Shown here: piece after piece, positions 1 to 9,564 of the stretch | How positions within the stretch are numbered: position 1 is the stretch's first letter | Layout of the letters: each line of letters begins with the position of its first letter | From: Limnochordaceae bacterium | GTDB lineage: Bacteria > Bacillota > Limnochordia > Limnochordales > Geochordaceae | Assembly: GCA_014896295.1 (NCBI GenBank) | Contig: JADBKR010000006.1 | Location: forward strand, 186,001 to 250,000 | Length of the DNA stretch: 64,000 bases | Reading direction: 5' to 3' | The notes under the pieces: generated by a model | Seen by the model: the letters and a program-made list of their open reading frames with translations, nothing else | Told to the model about the DNA's origin: nothing | Database searches by the model: none | Program-made: the position numbers and the translations under genes

Positions 1-1170
1 TGCGGGAGATGGTGGACCGGGCCCACCGGCTCGGGATCCGGGTGGTGCTCGACCTCGTCTTCAACCACTCGGGCGACCGGTTCTTCGCCTTTCGCGACGT
101 GGTCGAGAAGGGCGAGGCCTCGCCGTACCGGGAGTGGTTTTTCGTGAGGCGCTACCCCGTGACCGCTTCGCCGCCGTCGTACGAGACCTTCGCCACAGAC
201 GTCGCCAGCATGCCCAAGCTCAACACGGCCCACCCGGAGGTACGCCGTTACCTGGTCGACGTCGCCCTGCACTGGATGCGCCACGCCGGGGTCGACGGCT
301 TCCGGCTCGACGTGGCCAACGAGGTGTCGCCCCTCCTGTGGCGCGACCTGCGAGCCGCAGCACGGGCAGAGCGGCCTGACGTCTTGCTCATCGGGGAGAT
401 CTTCCACCAGGCCACGCCGTGGCTCCGGGGCGACCAGTGGGACAGCGCGATGAACTACCCGTGGCGCCGGGCCGTCGTCGAATTCTTCGCCACGGGCCGG
501 ACGGCGCCGTCGCGACTCTGGGAACGCCTCGAGACCCTGCGCTTCGGCACGGCGCCGCCCGTCACCGAGGCCATGGTCAACCTCCTCGGAAGCCACGACA
601 CGCCGCGCTTTTTGCGCCTGGCGGGGGGCGAAACGTGGCGCCTGGAGCTTGCGACGCTCTTTCAGTTCGCCTATCCCGGCGTGGCCCAGGTCTATTACGG
701 CGACGAGGTGGCCATGGACGGAGGAGACGACCCGGACTGCCGGCGGCCCATGGAGTGGTCGCCGGGGCCCGAAGGTCTCAGGGTGCTGGAGCTGGTGCGG
801 GCCCTGGGGCAGTGGAGGCGGACGTACCCGTGCCTCAAGACCGGCGGAGTGCGGCTGGCCCTGCTGGACGACGTGGCCTCAGGTCCTGGCGTTCTGGCGG
901 GATGCGCCGGCGCCCGGCGCGGATCGGCGGCAGGTCGGGGCGGCGCCCCCTGAGGCGGTCCGGGCTTCCTGCCTGGTCGTGATCAACCGGGGGCGCTTCT
1001 CCTATGAGATGCCCGCCGGATCCGTCCTGCCGCCTGGCCACCGGGTCGCGGCGAGCCTGACCGCCGGCGCTGCCGCTGCGCCCTCGGCATCCGGCCTTGC
1101 CGCGGCCGGGGGCGAGAGGCTCCTCGTCGGCCCCCGCAGCGGGCTGCTCCTGGCGATCCTACCCGGCTGA
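1..1170 (+). pseudogene. GH13 alpha-amylase (neopullulanase/cyclomaltodextrinase-like), 5' truncated and frameshifted
   Basis: This is the C-terminal part of a glycoside hydrolase family 13 enzyme that cleaves alpha-glucosidic bonds in starch or pullulan oligosaccharides. The window opens inside the gene. The four GH13 regions are visible: DLVFNH (region I), DGFRLDVANEV with the nucleophile Asp (II), LIGEIF with the acid/base Glu (III) and LLGSHDTPR (IV). DVANEV and SHDTPR favour the neopullulanase/maltogenic amylase branch. The reading frame breaks near 879: the original frame stops at 953, but skipping one base there restores VLAFWRDA and a normal C-terminal beta domain (LVVINRGRF) down to the TGA at 1168-1170. 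A sequencing insertion or a genuine late frameshift are both possible. Confidence 0.8.
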
Positions 1171-1196
1171 CCCGCTCACCATGAGAGGCTTATACT
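1167..1196 (+). promoter_or_regulatory. Candidate sigma-A promoter for yggS
   Basis: CTGACC (1167-1172) and TATACT (1191-1196) are separated by 18 bases and lie about 80 bases upstream of the YggS start. The match is by eye only. Confidence 0.4.
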
Positions 1197-1275
1197 GAGG
1201 CAGGGCTGCGACGGTGCCGCCCGCCGCACGAGCGGCCGGCGGCCGAGGCCAGGCCCGTCCCACGAAGGGAGCCGC

Positions 1276-2001
1276 TTGTGCACGATGGCCGATCCGCTGC
1301 AAGATACCTCCGTGGCGCACCGCCTGGCGGCCGTCCGCGCAAGTATCGAGACTGCCGCCCGAAGAGCCGGGCGAGACCCTGCTGCCGTCCGGCTGGTCGC
1401 CGTCACCAAGGGCGTGCAGGTGGCCCGCATCCGGGAGGCCGTCGCGGCGGGACAGCGCATCTTCGGAGAAAACCGGGTGCAGGAGCTGGTGCCGAAGACG
1501 CAGGAACTGGCGGGGGAGGCAGTCGTCAGCTGGCACATGATCGGCCACCTGCAGCGCAACAAGGTACGCCACGTGGTGCCGGTGATTGCGATGCTCCATT
1601 CCCTCGACCGCCTGGAGCTCGCCACCGAGCTCGACCGGCAGCTGCAGCGCATCGGGCGGCGGCTTGCGGTGCTCGTCGAGGTCAACACCTCCGGCGAGCC
1701 GACGAAGTACGGCGTGGCCCCGGAAGAGGCGGCGGAGCTCGTCCGGGAGGCGGCGAAGCTGCCGTCCCTGGAGGTCAGCGGGCTGATGACCATCGGCCCC
1801 CACACTACCGACCAGGAGGCGGTACGGCGGGCCTTTCGCCTCTTGAGGCAGCTGCGGGACCGCATCCGTGAGGAAGGGGCGGCCGGGCCGTCTTTCGGGG
1901 AACTTTCCATGGGCATGTCCTCCGACTTCCCCATCGCCGTGGAAGAAGGCGCCACGCTGGTGCGCGTCGGTACCGCCATTTTCGGGCCGAGGGTTCCTTG
2001 A
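1276..2001 (+). CDS. yggS: YggS/YlmE family pyridoxal-phosphate-binding homeostasis protein
   Basis: A 241-residue member of the PLP-homeostasis (UPF0001) family, a single alanine-racemase-like TIM barrel that binds pyridoxal 5'-phosphate without known catalysis and buffers PLP and amino-acid pools in the cytoplasm. Visible signatures are LVAVTKG with the PLP lysine (about residue 45), FGENRVQE, WHMIGHLQRNK, VEVNTSGEPTKYG, GLMTIGP and the phosphate-binding LSMGMSSDFPIAVEEGAT. The TTG start at 1276 is chosen because GAAGGGA (1264-1270) sits 5 bases upstream; the in-frame ATG at 1285 is too far from it. In many Firmicutes the gene sits near cell-division genes; here it stands alone between the amylase and a metal transporter. 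Confidence 0.92.
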   Translation: MCTMADPLQDTSVAHRLAAVRASIETAARRAGRDPAAVRLVAVTKGVQVARIREAVAAGQRIFGENRVQELVPKTQELAGEAVVSWHMIGHLQRNKVRHVVPVIAMLHSLDRLELATELDRQLQRIGRRLAVLVEVNTSGEPTKYGVAPEEAAELVREAAKLPSLEVSGLMTIGPHTTDQEAVRRAFRLLRQLRDRIREEGAAGPSFGELSMGMSSDFPIAVEEGATLVRVGTAIFGPRVP

Positions 2002-2096
2002 GGCCCTGCACATCGGGGCCCTGCACACAGGGCCGGCGCGCCGGCACGGGATGGTCTCGTCCCCGCTTTCGCCGAGTCTAAACTGCGCGGGGCACC

Positions 2097-2126
2097 TTGG
2101 CTAACGGCCTCGTACGTGGTTAGACT
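2097..2126 (+). promoter_or_regulatory. Candidate promoter upstream of the CDF transporter
   Basis: TTGGCT (2097-2102) and TAGACT (2121-2126) are spaced by 18 bases and end 27 bases before the ATG. A near-mirror TCTAAAC lies at 2077-2083, so the -10 is part of an imperfect inverted repeat that could bind a regulator. Confidence 0.3.
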
Positions 2127-2153
2127 GCACCGCGGGGAAGGGACGGGGCGGCC

Positions 2154-3083
2154 ATGACATCCCGGCGGGTCTCCGAGGGCGTCCGGGTTGCGTTCGTCAC
2201 CATCGTGATCAACCTGGCACTGTCGGCCGTCAAGATCGCGGCCGGCATCGCCGGGCGCAGCTACGCGGTGGTCGCCGACGGCTTCGAGTCGCTCACCGAC
2301 ATCGGCACGACCCTCGGTTTCGTGGCCGCCCTGCGCTGGGGGGATCGACCGCCCGACGCCGATCACCCGTACGGGCACCGGCGGGTCGAGTCGGAGATCA
2401 CCCGGGTCCTCATGCTGGCGCTCATGGCCATCGGCGTCGTCATCGGCTGGCGGGCCCTCGTGGCCTTCGGGCGAGCGGAGCGGCCGACCTGGGTTGCCCC
2501 GGCGGTGGCTCTGTTGACCATCGGGGCCAAGGAGTGGATGTACCGGTACACGCTCGCGGCCGGGCGGCGGCTGCAGAGCGAGGCGCTGGTGGCCAACGCC
2601 TGGCATCACCGTACCGACGCCCTCGATTCCCTCGGGACCGTGGCCGCCGCGGTCGGGGCCATCCTGGGCTGGCGGTGGCTCGACCCGCTCGCCGGCCTCA
2701 TCGTGGCGGGCGTCATCCTCGTCATCGCGGGGCGCCTCTACTGGCAGGCGACGCGGGAGCTGGTCGACACGGCACCGCCGGAGCCGCTCATGCAGCGGAT
2801 GCGGGAGGCCGTCGAGGCCACTCCGGGCGTGCACAGCCTCTCCCGGTTACGTGCCCGGTTGCACGGCACCCGGGTGCTGGCCGACCTGGTCATCAAGGTG
2901 GACCCGGCCATCAGCGTCGTGAAGGGTCACGCCATCGCCGAGTCCGTGGAGCGCTCGCTCCATCGCGACGTCCCCGAGCTCCTCGACGTCACGGTCCACG
3001 TGGAGCCCTCCCCCGACGGCGCGCGGCCGAACGGCGGGGTCCGGCCACCGGAGGAGGCCCGCCGGGAGGAGGGCCCCCGCTGA
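2154..3083 (+). CDS. Cation diffusion facilitator (CDF) family metal transporter
   Basis: A 309-residue inner-membrane exporter of divalent metals (Zn, Mn, Fe or Co) using the proton gradient. It has the standard CDF plan: about six hydrophobic segments over residues 10-205 followed by a cytoplasmic ferredoxin-like domain (about 210-295). The TM5 metal site reads HHRTDALDS, as usual. The TM2 site reads ADGFESLTD, with Glu where Zn transporters usually have His, so the substrate may not be zinc. The GTG- and His-rich Zn loop of zinc-specific members is absent. The ATG is preceded by GGGAAGGGACGGGG. The last residues (Arg/Glu/Pro/Gly-rich) are low complexity. Confidence 0.88.
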   Translation: MTSRRVSEGVRVAFVTIVINLALSAVKIAAGIAGRSYAVVADGFESLTDIGTTLGFVAALRWGDRPPDADHPYGHRRVESEITRVLMLALMAIGVVIGWRALVAFGRAERPTWVAPAVALLTIGAKEWMYRYTLAAGRRLQSEALVANAWHHRTDALDSLGTVAAAVGAILGWRWLDPLAGLIVAGVILVIAGRLYWQATRELVDTAPPEPLMQRMREAVEATPGVHSLSRLRARLHGTRVLADLVIKVDPAISVVKGHAIAESVERSLHRDVPELLDVTVHVEPSPDGARPNGGVRPPEEARREEGPR

Positions 3084-3098
3084 AACCGTTGCGGCCCG

Positions 3099-3146
3099 TT
3101 CACCCCTTCGTTGCACATTCTTAACGTTTTCGACGCACCCTTTTAC
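3099..3146 (+). promoter_or_regulatory. Candidate Pho box (PhoP repeats) upstream of pstS
   Basis: T-rich hexamers TTCACC (3099), TTGCAC (3111), TTAACG (3121), a degenerate TTCGAC (3129) and TTTTAC (3141) recur at 8-12 base intervals in an unusually AT-rich stretch. Firmicutes PhoP binds TTAACA-like direct repeats about 11 bases apart, so phosphate control is plausible. No phoB/phoR or phoU gene is in the window. Confidence 0.3.
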
Positions 3147-3240
3147 GCGGTGATGATGCGCCATTAACGGCCGGCAGAGAGAGTTACGGCGGACGTTGGA
3201 CAGGCCTGTCCTCGTGCGAAATCGAAGGGAGGCTCCGTGG

Positions 3241-4317
3241 GTGAGGCAGCACGCTCGTTTTCTGCGCCGGTACGTGGCGTCCGCCTTCGTAGCTCTGACC
3301 GCCCTGCTGGTGGCCGTGGCGGGGGTCGGGACGGCGGCGGCCGAGTCCGTCAGCCTGACCGGTGCGGGCGCATCCTTCCCTTACCCGATTTACAGCAAGT
3401 GGATCGACGAGTACCACAAGCTCCATCCCACCGTCACGATCAACTACCAGTCGATCGGTAGCGGCGGCGGCATCCGCCAGATCACTGCGAAGACCGTTGA
3501 CTTCGGCGGCAGCGACGCTTTCCTCACCGATGAGCAGTTGAAGGCCGCTCCGGGCGAGCTCATCCACATCCCGACGGTCATGGGCGCCGTGGTGATCACT
3601 TACAACGTCCCGGGCGTGACCAAGTCGATCAAGCTGACGCCGGACGTGGTGGCGGACCTGTTCCTCGGCAAGATCACCCGGTGGAACGACACGCGCATCA
3701 CCTCCCTCAACCCTGACGTCAGGTTCCCCAACATGCCCGTGTCGGTCGTGCACCGCAGCGACGGCAGCGGCACGACGTTCATCTTTACGAGCTACCTCTC
3801 CAAGGTGAGCCCGGAGTGGCGCTCCAAAGTTGGCGCCGGCACCTCGGTCTCCTGGCCGGTCGGCGTGGGCGCCCCGCAGAACGACGGCGTCGCGGGCCAG
3901 GTCCGGCAGATCCCGGGCGCGGTGGGGTACGTCGAGCTGGCGTACGCGCTGCAAAACAAGATGCCGTACGCAGCGCTGCGCAACCGCGACGGGTACTACG
4001 TCCTCCCGTCACTCGAGACGACCAGCAACGCGGCGGCCGGGATCGAGATGCCCGAGGACTACCGGGTGCTCGTGGTGGACGCGGCCGGCAAGGACAGCTA
4101 CCCGATTGCGGCCTTCACCTGGATCCTGGTCTACAAGGAGCAGAGCGATCCGGTGAAGGGCAAGGCGCTGGTCGACTTCCTGTGGTGGGCGTTGCACGAC
4201 GGGCAGAAGTACGCTCCGGCGCTCGAGTATGCCCCGTTGCCTGAGGCCGTGGTGAAGCGCCTGGAGGGCACTCTGCGCCAGATCACGTACCAGGGGAAGC
4301 CCCTGATCGAGAAGTAA
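3241..4317 (+). CDS. pstS: Phosphate ABC transporter substrate-binding protein PstS
   Basis: The 358-residue extracytoplasmic phosphate receptor of the high-affinity Pst importer. A signal peptide (Arg-rich start, hydrophobic run VALTALLVAVAGVGTAAA) is followed by the PstS fold. Phosphate ligands are recognisable in LTGAGASFPYPIY, SIGSGGGIRQI, VDFGGSDAFL and HRSDGSGTTFIF. The GTG at 3241 is preferred to the TTG at 3196 because GAAGGGAGG (3224-3232) lies 8 bases before it and the signal peptide then has a normal length. No lipobox cysteine is present, so it is probably released or periplasmic rather than a lipoprotein, unlike most Gram-positive PstS. It leads pstCAB on the same strand. Confidence 0.95.
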   Translation: MRQHARFLRRYVASAFVALTALLVAVAGVGTAAAESVSLTGAGASFPYPIYSKWIDEYHKLHPTVTINYQSIGSGGGIRQITAKTVDFGGSDAFLTDEQLKAAPGELIHIPTVMGAVVITYNVPGVTKSIKLTPDVVADLFLGKITRWNDTRITSLNPDVRFPNMPVSVVHRSDGSGTTFIFTSYLSKVSPEWRSKVGAGTSVSWPVGVGAPQNDGVAGQVRQIPGAVGYVELAYALQNKMPYAALRNRDGYYVLPSLETTSNAAAGIEMPEDYRVLVVDAAGKDSYPIAAFTWILVYKEQSDPVKGKALVDFLWWALHDGQKYAPALEYAPLPEAVVKRLEGTLRQITYQGKPLIEK

Positions 4318-4429
4318 GCGAGGAAGGGCGCAGCATGAGGCAGGGAGCGGCGAGCAGGGTCCATCGCTTGCTCGCCGCTCGGCCCGCGCCTTGCGGCGGC
4401 CACGCCGGGCGGGCATGAGGGCGGGGGGG

Positions 4430-5377
4430 ATGGCACAGGCCGTGGGATCGAAGGGGCGCTTCAGCGACCGGCTGTTTCGCTGGCTGACCCAGGCGTCGGC
4501 GGCCACCATCGTCGCGATCGTGGTGGCCATCGGGCTTTCGTTGCTGGTCTCCTCCTGGCCGGCCATCCGCACCTTCGGCTTCTCGTTCCTGGTCAACACC
4601 CACTGGGACCCGGTGCGGCGTCGGTTCGGCGGCTTCCCGTTCCTCTTCGGCACGCTCGTGACCTCGGCGGTGGCCCTGGCCCTGGCGGTACCCGTGAGCT
4701 TCGGGATTGCCGTATTCTTGGCAGAGTATTGCCCGGCTCGCCTTCGCCAGAGCCTGTCGTTCGTCGTGGAGCTGCTCGCCGCCATCCCCAGCATCGTGTA
4801 CGGGCTGTGGGGGCTGTTCGTGCTGGTGCCCCTGATCCGGGACTACGTCGAGCTCCCTCTCGGGATGCGCTTCGGAGATTTCCCGCTCTTCTCCGGGCCG
4901 CCGTACGGCCTCGGCATGTTGGCGGCGGGCGTGGTGCTCGCCATCATGGTGACGCCCACCATCGCCGCCATCAGCCGTGACGTGCTGGCCGCCGTGCCTC
5001 GCAGCCAGCACGAGGCGGCTCTGGCGCTGGGCGCCACGCGGTGGGAGTCGATCCGTATGGCGGCGACGGGCTACGCCCGGGCGGGTATCCTGGGTGCCGT
5101 CATCCTCGGCCTCGGGCGGGCGCTGGGAGAGACGATGGCCGTCACGATGGTCATCGGCAACCGGCCCCAGGTGACCGCATCGCTCTTCGACCTGGGGGCG
5201 ACGATGGCGAGCGTGATCGCCAACGAGTTCGCCGAGGCGGTGGACGACCTCTACCTTTCCACGCTTTTCGAAGTGGGGCTGATGCTGTTCTTGCTCACCT
5301 TCCTGCTCAACCTGGCGGCCCGGGCGCTGGTGCAGCGGGTGGCGCGGGGCGTCTCCACCGCGTCGGGGAGGCTGTAG
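4430..5377 (+). CDS. pstC: Phosphate ABC transporter permease PstC
   Basis: One of the two membrane subunits of the phosphate importer (315 residues, about six transmembrane helices). The EAA loop that docks on PstB reads SQHEAALALGATRWESI, followed by GLGRALGETMAVTMVIGN, which is diagnostic of PstC. The ATG at 4430 has GAGGG 8 bases upstream; an ATG at 4415 and a TTG at 4391 are in-frame alternatives. The 112 bases after pstS hold no recognisable gene. The stop lies 3 bases before the pstA start, indicating one operon. Confidence 0.94.
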   Translation: MAQAVGSKGRFSDRLFRWLTQASAATIVAIVVAIGLSLLVSSWPAIRTFGFSFLVNTHWDPVRRRFGGFPFLFGTLVTSAVALALAVPVSFGIAVFLAEYCPARLRQSLSFVVELLAAIPSIVYGLWGLFVLVPLIRDYVELPLGMRFGDFPLFSGPPYGLGMLAAGVVLAIMVTPTIAAISRDVLAAVPRSQHEAALALGATRWESIRMAATGYARAGILGAVILGLGRALGETMAVTMVIGNRPQVTASLFDLGATMASVIANEFAEAVDDLYLSTLFEVGLMLFLLTFLLNLAARALVQRVARGVSTASGRL

Positions 5378-5380
5378 GCC

Positions 5381-6286
5381 GTGGCGGTCTACGACGGGAC
5401 GCACGAAATGGCGGCCGTGGCCGGCGCCCTTCGCGGCGGGGTGAGCTGGGGCCGTCGCTTGAGGGATCGGCTCTCCGTCGTCCTGTCGATGGCGGCGGTC
5501 GCCGTGGCGGTGATCCCGCTCGGGAGCATCCTGCTGTGGGTCGCGCGCCAGGGGCTTTCGGCCATCGACTGGGAGTTTCTCACCTCGCTGCCGAAGCCCG
5601 TGGGCGAGCCTGGCGGCGGGATGGCCAACGCCATCGTCGGCACGGTCCAGCTGGTGACCCTCGCCGGGGTGATGGCGGTGCCGGTCGGGGTGCTGGCGGG
5701 GGTGTTCTTGTCGGAGTTCGGCAACACCAGGCTGGCGGAGTGGGTGCGGGCGATCACCGACGCGCTGACGGGGGTGCCGTCCATCGTCGTCGGCATCTTC
5801 GCCTACACGGTGCTCGTACGGCCGACGGGCCACTTCTCCGGATGGGCGGGCAGCTTCGCCCTGGCGGTGCTGATGCTGCCCGTCGTGACCCGCACGACCG
5901 AGGAGATGATCCGCCTCGTGCCCCACTCCATCCGGGAGGCGTCGCTGGCGCTGGGCGTCCCGATGTGGCGCACGGTGCTCTCGGTCATCATCCCGAGCGC
6001 GCTTCCCGGCATCGTGACGGGCGTGCTGCTGGCCCTGGCCCGGGTCGCCGGGGAGACGGCGCCGCTCTTGTTCACCGCCCTTGGCAACCGCTTCTGGCCG
6101 CGATCGTTTAACGAGCCCGTAGCGGCGTTGCCGCTCCAACTTTACGTGTACGCCAAGTCGCCGTACGAAGATTGGCACAGGCAGGCCTGGGGCGCGGCCC
6201 TGGTGCTGGTCGGCATGGTGCTCGTCACCAGCATCCTGGCCCGCCTGGCGACGGCCCGCACCGCCGGCCGGGGTGGGCGGTCGTGA
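5381..6286 (+). CDS. pstA: Phosphate ABC transporter permease PstA
   Basis: The second permease subunit (301 residues, about six transmembrane helices). The EAA loop [15 protein letters not shown] and the downstream [20 protein letters not shown] are PstA hallmarks. The GTG start at 5381 is 3 bases after the pstC stop and has GGGGAGG (5365-5371) 9 bases upstream. It pairs with PstC to form the channel energised by PstB. Confidence 0.94.
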   Translation: MAVYDGTHEMAAVAGALRGGVSWGRRLRDRLSVVLSMAAVAVAVIPLGSILLWVARQGLSAIDWEFLTSLPKPVGEPGGGMANAIVGTVQLVTLAGVMAVPVGVLAGVFLSEFGNTRLAEWVRAITDALTGVPSIVVGIFAYTVLVRPTGHFSGWAGSFALAVLMLPVVTRTTEEMIRLVPHSIREASLALGVPMWRTVLSVIIPSALPGIVTGVLLALARVAGETAPLLFTALGNRFWPRSFNEPVAALPLQLYVYAKSPYEDWHRQAWGAALVLVGMVLVTSILARLATARTAGRGGRS

Positions 6287-6452
6287 GGAAGGAGTCGAAG
6301 GACGTGGCGGGGATGGTGCGTTCCTTTGCGAGCAGGCCCGCTCCCGATGGCGGGCTGGACGGGGCGGCGGCGCTGTCGGCGCCGCTCAGGGAGTTGACGC
6401 GCCCCGGGCCCAGGCGCGCACGGCGGCGGCCGAGGCCGGCGAGGAGCTCGCC

Positions 6453-7199
6453 ATGGCTGCCGAAAACCTGAGCGCCTGGTACGGCAGCACCCAGGCCCTG
6501 CGGTCGGTCACGCTGCCGATTCGCTCCCGCGCCGTCACGGCCATCATCGGCCCTTCCGGCTGCGGCAAGTCGACCCTCATCCGCTGCTTCAACCGCCTGC
6601 ACGAGGTGCTCCCGGGGGCCCGGGTGAGCGGGAGGGTCTTGCTCGACGGCCGCAACATCTACGATCCCCGCGTCGACCCCGTGGAGGTGCGGCGCAAGGT
6701 CGGCATGGTGTTCCAGAAGCCCAATCCCTTCCCGACGATGTCGATCTTCGACAACGTGGCCGCGGGCCTGCACCTGGTCGGCATTCGCAACCGCAGGCTC
6801 GTCGCCGAGGTGGTCGAGCGCAGCCTGCGGATGGCGGCCCTCTGGGACGAGGTGAAAGACCGCCTGCACGACAACGCCATGGCCCTGTCGGGCGGACAGC
6901 AGCAGCGGCTGTGCGTGGCCCGGGCGCTGGCCGTGGAGCCCGAGGTGCTGCTCATGGACGAACCGACGTCGGCCCTCGACCCCATCTCCTCGGGCAAACT
7001 GGAGGAGCTCATCGGCGAACTGCGTCGAACCTACACCATCGTGATCGTGACCCACAACATGCAGCAGGCGGCTCGGGTCAGCGACTACACGGCCTTCATG
7101 CTCCTGGGCGAACTGGTGGAGTACGGCCCGACGGACGACATCTTCACCAACCCCACGGACGAACGCACCGAGGCGTACGTGACGGGGCGCTTCGGTTGA
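6453..7199 (+). CDS. pstB: Phosphate ABC transporter ATP-binding protein PstB
   Basis: The 248-residue ATPase of the phosphate importer. Walker A is GPSGCGKST, the signature LSGGQQQRL, Walker [14 protein letters not shown] and the H-loop [22 protein letters not shown] is PstB-specific. The ATG at 6453 is preceded by GAGGAG (6441-6446) at 6 bases. An in-frame opening extends back to 6273, but the added residues are Ala/Arg/Gly-rich and unlike PstB. The 166 bases between pstA and pstB contain no gene I can support. phoU, which usually follows, is missing; an unrelated exporter follows instead. Confidence 0.95.
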   Translation: MAAENLSAWYGSTQALRSVTLPIRSRAVTAIIGPSGCGKSTLIRCFNRLHEVLPGARVSGRVLLDGRNIYDPRVDPVEVRRKVGMVFQKPNPFPTMSIFDNVAAGLHLVGIRNRRLVAEVVERSLRMAALWDEVKDRLHDNAMALSGGQQQRLCVARALAVEPEVLLMDEPTSALDPISSGKLEELIGELRRTYTIVIVTHNMQQAARVSDYTAFMLLGELVEYGPTDDIFTNPTDERTEAYVTGRFG

Positions 7200-7242
7200 T
7201 CCCCGCCGCCTGCCCCGTCAGAGGGGGGCTGGAGGGGCTTCC

Positions 7243-8223
7243 ATGGCGCTGGAGATAGAGGGACTGGTCAAGCATTTCGGAGCCGTCCGGGCGCTCGACG
7301 GCGTGACCTTCGAGGTGGCCGAGGGCACCGTCTTCGGGCTCATCGGCCCCAACGGCGCCGGCAAGACGACGACGATGCGGGCGATCCTGCGCATCCTGGA
7401 GCCCGACGGCGGGTCCATCCGGTGGAAGGGCCGGCCGATCGAGGAGGTGCCACCGGCTCGCTTCGGTTACCTCCCGGAGGAACGCGGGCTCTACCCGCGC
7501 ATGCGCGTGCGCGACGAGCTCGCCTTCTTCGGGGAACTGCGGGGGCTTTCCGGCAAGGCGCTGCGGCAGGCCATCGATACTTTCGTGGAACTGCTCCACA
7601 TGCAGGACATCATCGAGCGCAAGGTCGACGACCTGTCCAAGGGTAACGCCCAGAAGGTGCAGTTCGCTGCGGCCTGCCTGCACGACCCGGAGCTCTTGGT
7701 GCTCGACGAGCCGTTCAGCGGGCTCGACCCGGTCAACGTGCGGCTGTTCATGCGGGCTTTCCGGCACATGCGGGAGCGGGGAGCCACCATCTTGTTCTCG
7801 AGCCACCGGATGGAGCACGTGGAGCAGCTGTGCGACGCCCTCGCTCTCATCGCTCGTGGCCGGGTGCTGGTCACCGGGGCGGTGGAGGAGGTGCGGCGGC
7901 GCACGGGCCGGCGGGTACTGCGCCTGGCGTGGGAGACGCCGGGAGATGGAGCAGGGCGGGTGCCAGCCGGCGACGAGCTGGCTCGGTGGCTGGAGGAGCT
8001 CGCCAGGCGGGATCTCACGGTGCGGCACCGGCCGCAGGGCGTGGTGGAGGTCGCCTGGCAGGATGGCGCACCCGAAAGGGAGGCCCTGGCGGACGAGCTG
8101 GTGGGCCAGGCCTCCCGGCTGGGGCGGCTACGCCTGTTCGAGCTGACCTACCCTTCGCTCGAGAGCGTCTACGTGGAGACGGTCGGCGCCGAGGCCGTCG
8201 CCGGTGAGGAGGAGGCCCGGTGA
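7243..8223 (+). CDS. ABC transporter ATP-binding protein (NatA/YhaQ-like)
   Basis: A 326-residue ATPase of an ABC-2 exporter. Walker A is GPNGAGKTTT, Walker B LLVLDEPFSGLDP and the H-loop SSHRM. The signature is LSKGNAQKV, the variant typical of NatA/YhaQ proteins that partner Na+ or drug/peptide exporters. The region after residue 225 is the C-terminal extension (DUF4162-like) of this subgroup. The ATG at 7243 has GGAGGGG upstream. The stop overlaps the start of the permease gene in a GTGA arrangement, so the two proteins are translationally coupled. Confidence 0.88.
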   Translation: MALEIEGLVKHFGAVRALDGVTFEVAEGTVFGLIGPNGAGKTTTMRAILRILEPDGGSIRWKGRPIEEVPPARFGYLPEERGLYPRMRVRDELAFFGELRGLSGKALRQAIDTFVELLHMQDIIERKVDDLSKGNAQKVQFAAACLHDPELLVLDEPFSGLDPVNVRLFMRAFRHMRERGATILFSSHRMEHVEQLCDALALIARGRVLVTGAVEEVRRRTGRRVLRLAWETPGDGAGRVPAGDELARWLEELARRDLTVRHRPQGVVEVAWQDGAPEREALADELVGQASRLGRLRLFELTYPSLESVYVETVGAEAVAGEEEAR

Positions 8224-9536
8224 GGACCGTCTGGGTGCTGGCCAAGCGGGAGTTCAGGGTGCTGGTCGCCTCGCGCGCGTTTCTCTTCGGCACCGTCGTC
8301 GGCGTGTTGGCCATCCTTTCGTTGTCGTTCCTGCCAGGGCTGCTGGCCCGGTGGACGGCTCCCACCGAGACGACGGTGGTGGTATCGGATCGGACGGGGC
8401 AGGCGGCCGCCGCCCTGCAAGGGGTGCAGGCGGCCATGCCCGAGCTCGTGCGGCCCCACATCGCCTGGAAGCGCGCCGCCGAGACCGAGGCCTTCGCCGG
8501 CGAGGCCGCTCCCTCGCTCGAGCAGCTCAAGCAGGCGGCCGCCGACGGCAAGATCGGCGACTTCCTGTACGTGGACCGGGACCAGGCGGGCGAGTTGCGC
8601 TGGGTCGTAGGAGGCAAGGAGGTCTCCGGGGCGGTGGTGCGGGGGGTGCAGCAGCTCGCCACGCCGGTGGCGGTAGCCGACCGGGCCCGGCGATGGGGCA
8701 TCGCTCCAGAGCAGGTGGCAGGGCTGCAGGCTCCTGCGCAGGTGGAGGTGGAGGAGATCAAGCCCCCCGAGGCCGCACACCGTTCCCCGGTGGCGGCCGG
8801 GAGTGCGTCCGACCTCGGCGAGACGATAAGCTTCTGGATGGCGTACCTGTTGATGTTCGCCCTTTACATGACGCTCATCCTGTACGGCCAGGCGGTGTCC
8901 AACGGGGTGGCAGCGGAGAAGGGCAACCGGGTCGTGGAGATGGTGCTGGTCGGCGCCCGGCCGTCCCAGATCTTGCGCGGCAAGCTCCTGGGCGTATCGC
9001 TGACGTCGCTGGTGCAGTACCTGGCGTGGGGAGCGGCCGCGGCCGTGGCGCTGGTGATCCAGCGCACGGCGCTGCAGCAGCAGCTGAGCCGGCTGGTCGG
9101 CTTTCCGGTGGAGCTTTCGGCGGTGCCGCCGTGGCTGTTGGGGTACCTCATCCTCTTCTTCTTGCTGGGATTCATGAGCTACTCGGCGCTGTTCGCTGCC
9201 TCGGCCTCGCTCGCCAGCCGGCCGGAGGAGGCCAACCAGACGGTCTGGCCGCCCGTGCTGCTGATCCTGGCCGCCTACATGGTGGCGGCCGTCGGCATGG
9301 CCGACCCTACAGGCCGGGTTGCCGTCGTCGGCTCGATGGTGCCGTTCGTGGGGCCGATGGCGATGTTCACCCGGTTGGTGATGACGGCCGTACCGGTCAG
9401 CCACATCCTGATCAGCGTCGCCACGTCCTTGGTGGCGGCGTGGCTGACGCTCTTGCTGGCCGAGCGGGTGTACCGGGGCTCGATCCTGCTCACCCGCCGT
9501 ACGGGGTGGCTGGCGGCCCTGCGCCAGGGCTCCTAG
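8220..9536 (+). CDS. ABC-2 type transporter permease (NatB-like)
   Basis: The 438-residue membrane partner of the preceding ATPase. One transmembrane segment near residues 22-42 is followed by a long extracytoplasmic domain (about 45-205) and then five to six helices from about 208, the NatB/YhaP layout. The sequence EKGNRVVEMVLVGARPSQILRGKLLG, split around the coupling region, is characteristic of the ABC2_membrane_3 family. The substrate cannot be read from the sequence; NatAB homologues export sodium or toxic compounds. GTG start at 8220 overlaps the upstream stop. Confidence 0.86.
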   Translation: MRTVWVLAKREFRVLVASRAFLFGTVVGVLAILSLSFLPGLLARWTAPTETTVVVSDRTGQAAAALQGVQAAMPELVRPHIAWKRAAETEAFAGEAAPSLEQLKQAAADGKIGDFLYVDRDQAGELRWVVGGKEVSGAVVRGVQQLATPVAVADRARRWGIAPEQVAGLQAPAQVEVEEIKPPEAAHRSPVAAGSASDLGETISFWMAYLLMFALYMTLILYGQAVSNGVAAEKGNRVVEMVLVGARPSQILRGKLLGVSLTSLVQYLAWGAAAAVALVIQRTALQQQLSRLVGFPVELSAVPPWLLGYLILFFLLGFMSYSALFAASASLASRPEEANQTVWPPVLLILAAYMVAAVGMADPTGRVAVVGSMVPFVGPMAMFTRLVMTAVPVSHILISVATSLVAAWLTLLLAERVYRGSILLTRRTGWLAALRQGS

Positions 9537-9564
9537 GCGGCCCCGCTAGCCGGCCCCGCTCTCT

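Noticed and set aside
6273-6452. Longer PstB starting near 6273
   Set aside because: PstB normally begins a few residues before the NLSAWYG segment, and the ATG at 6453 has a well-placed GAGGAG.
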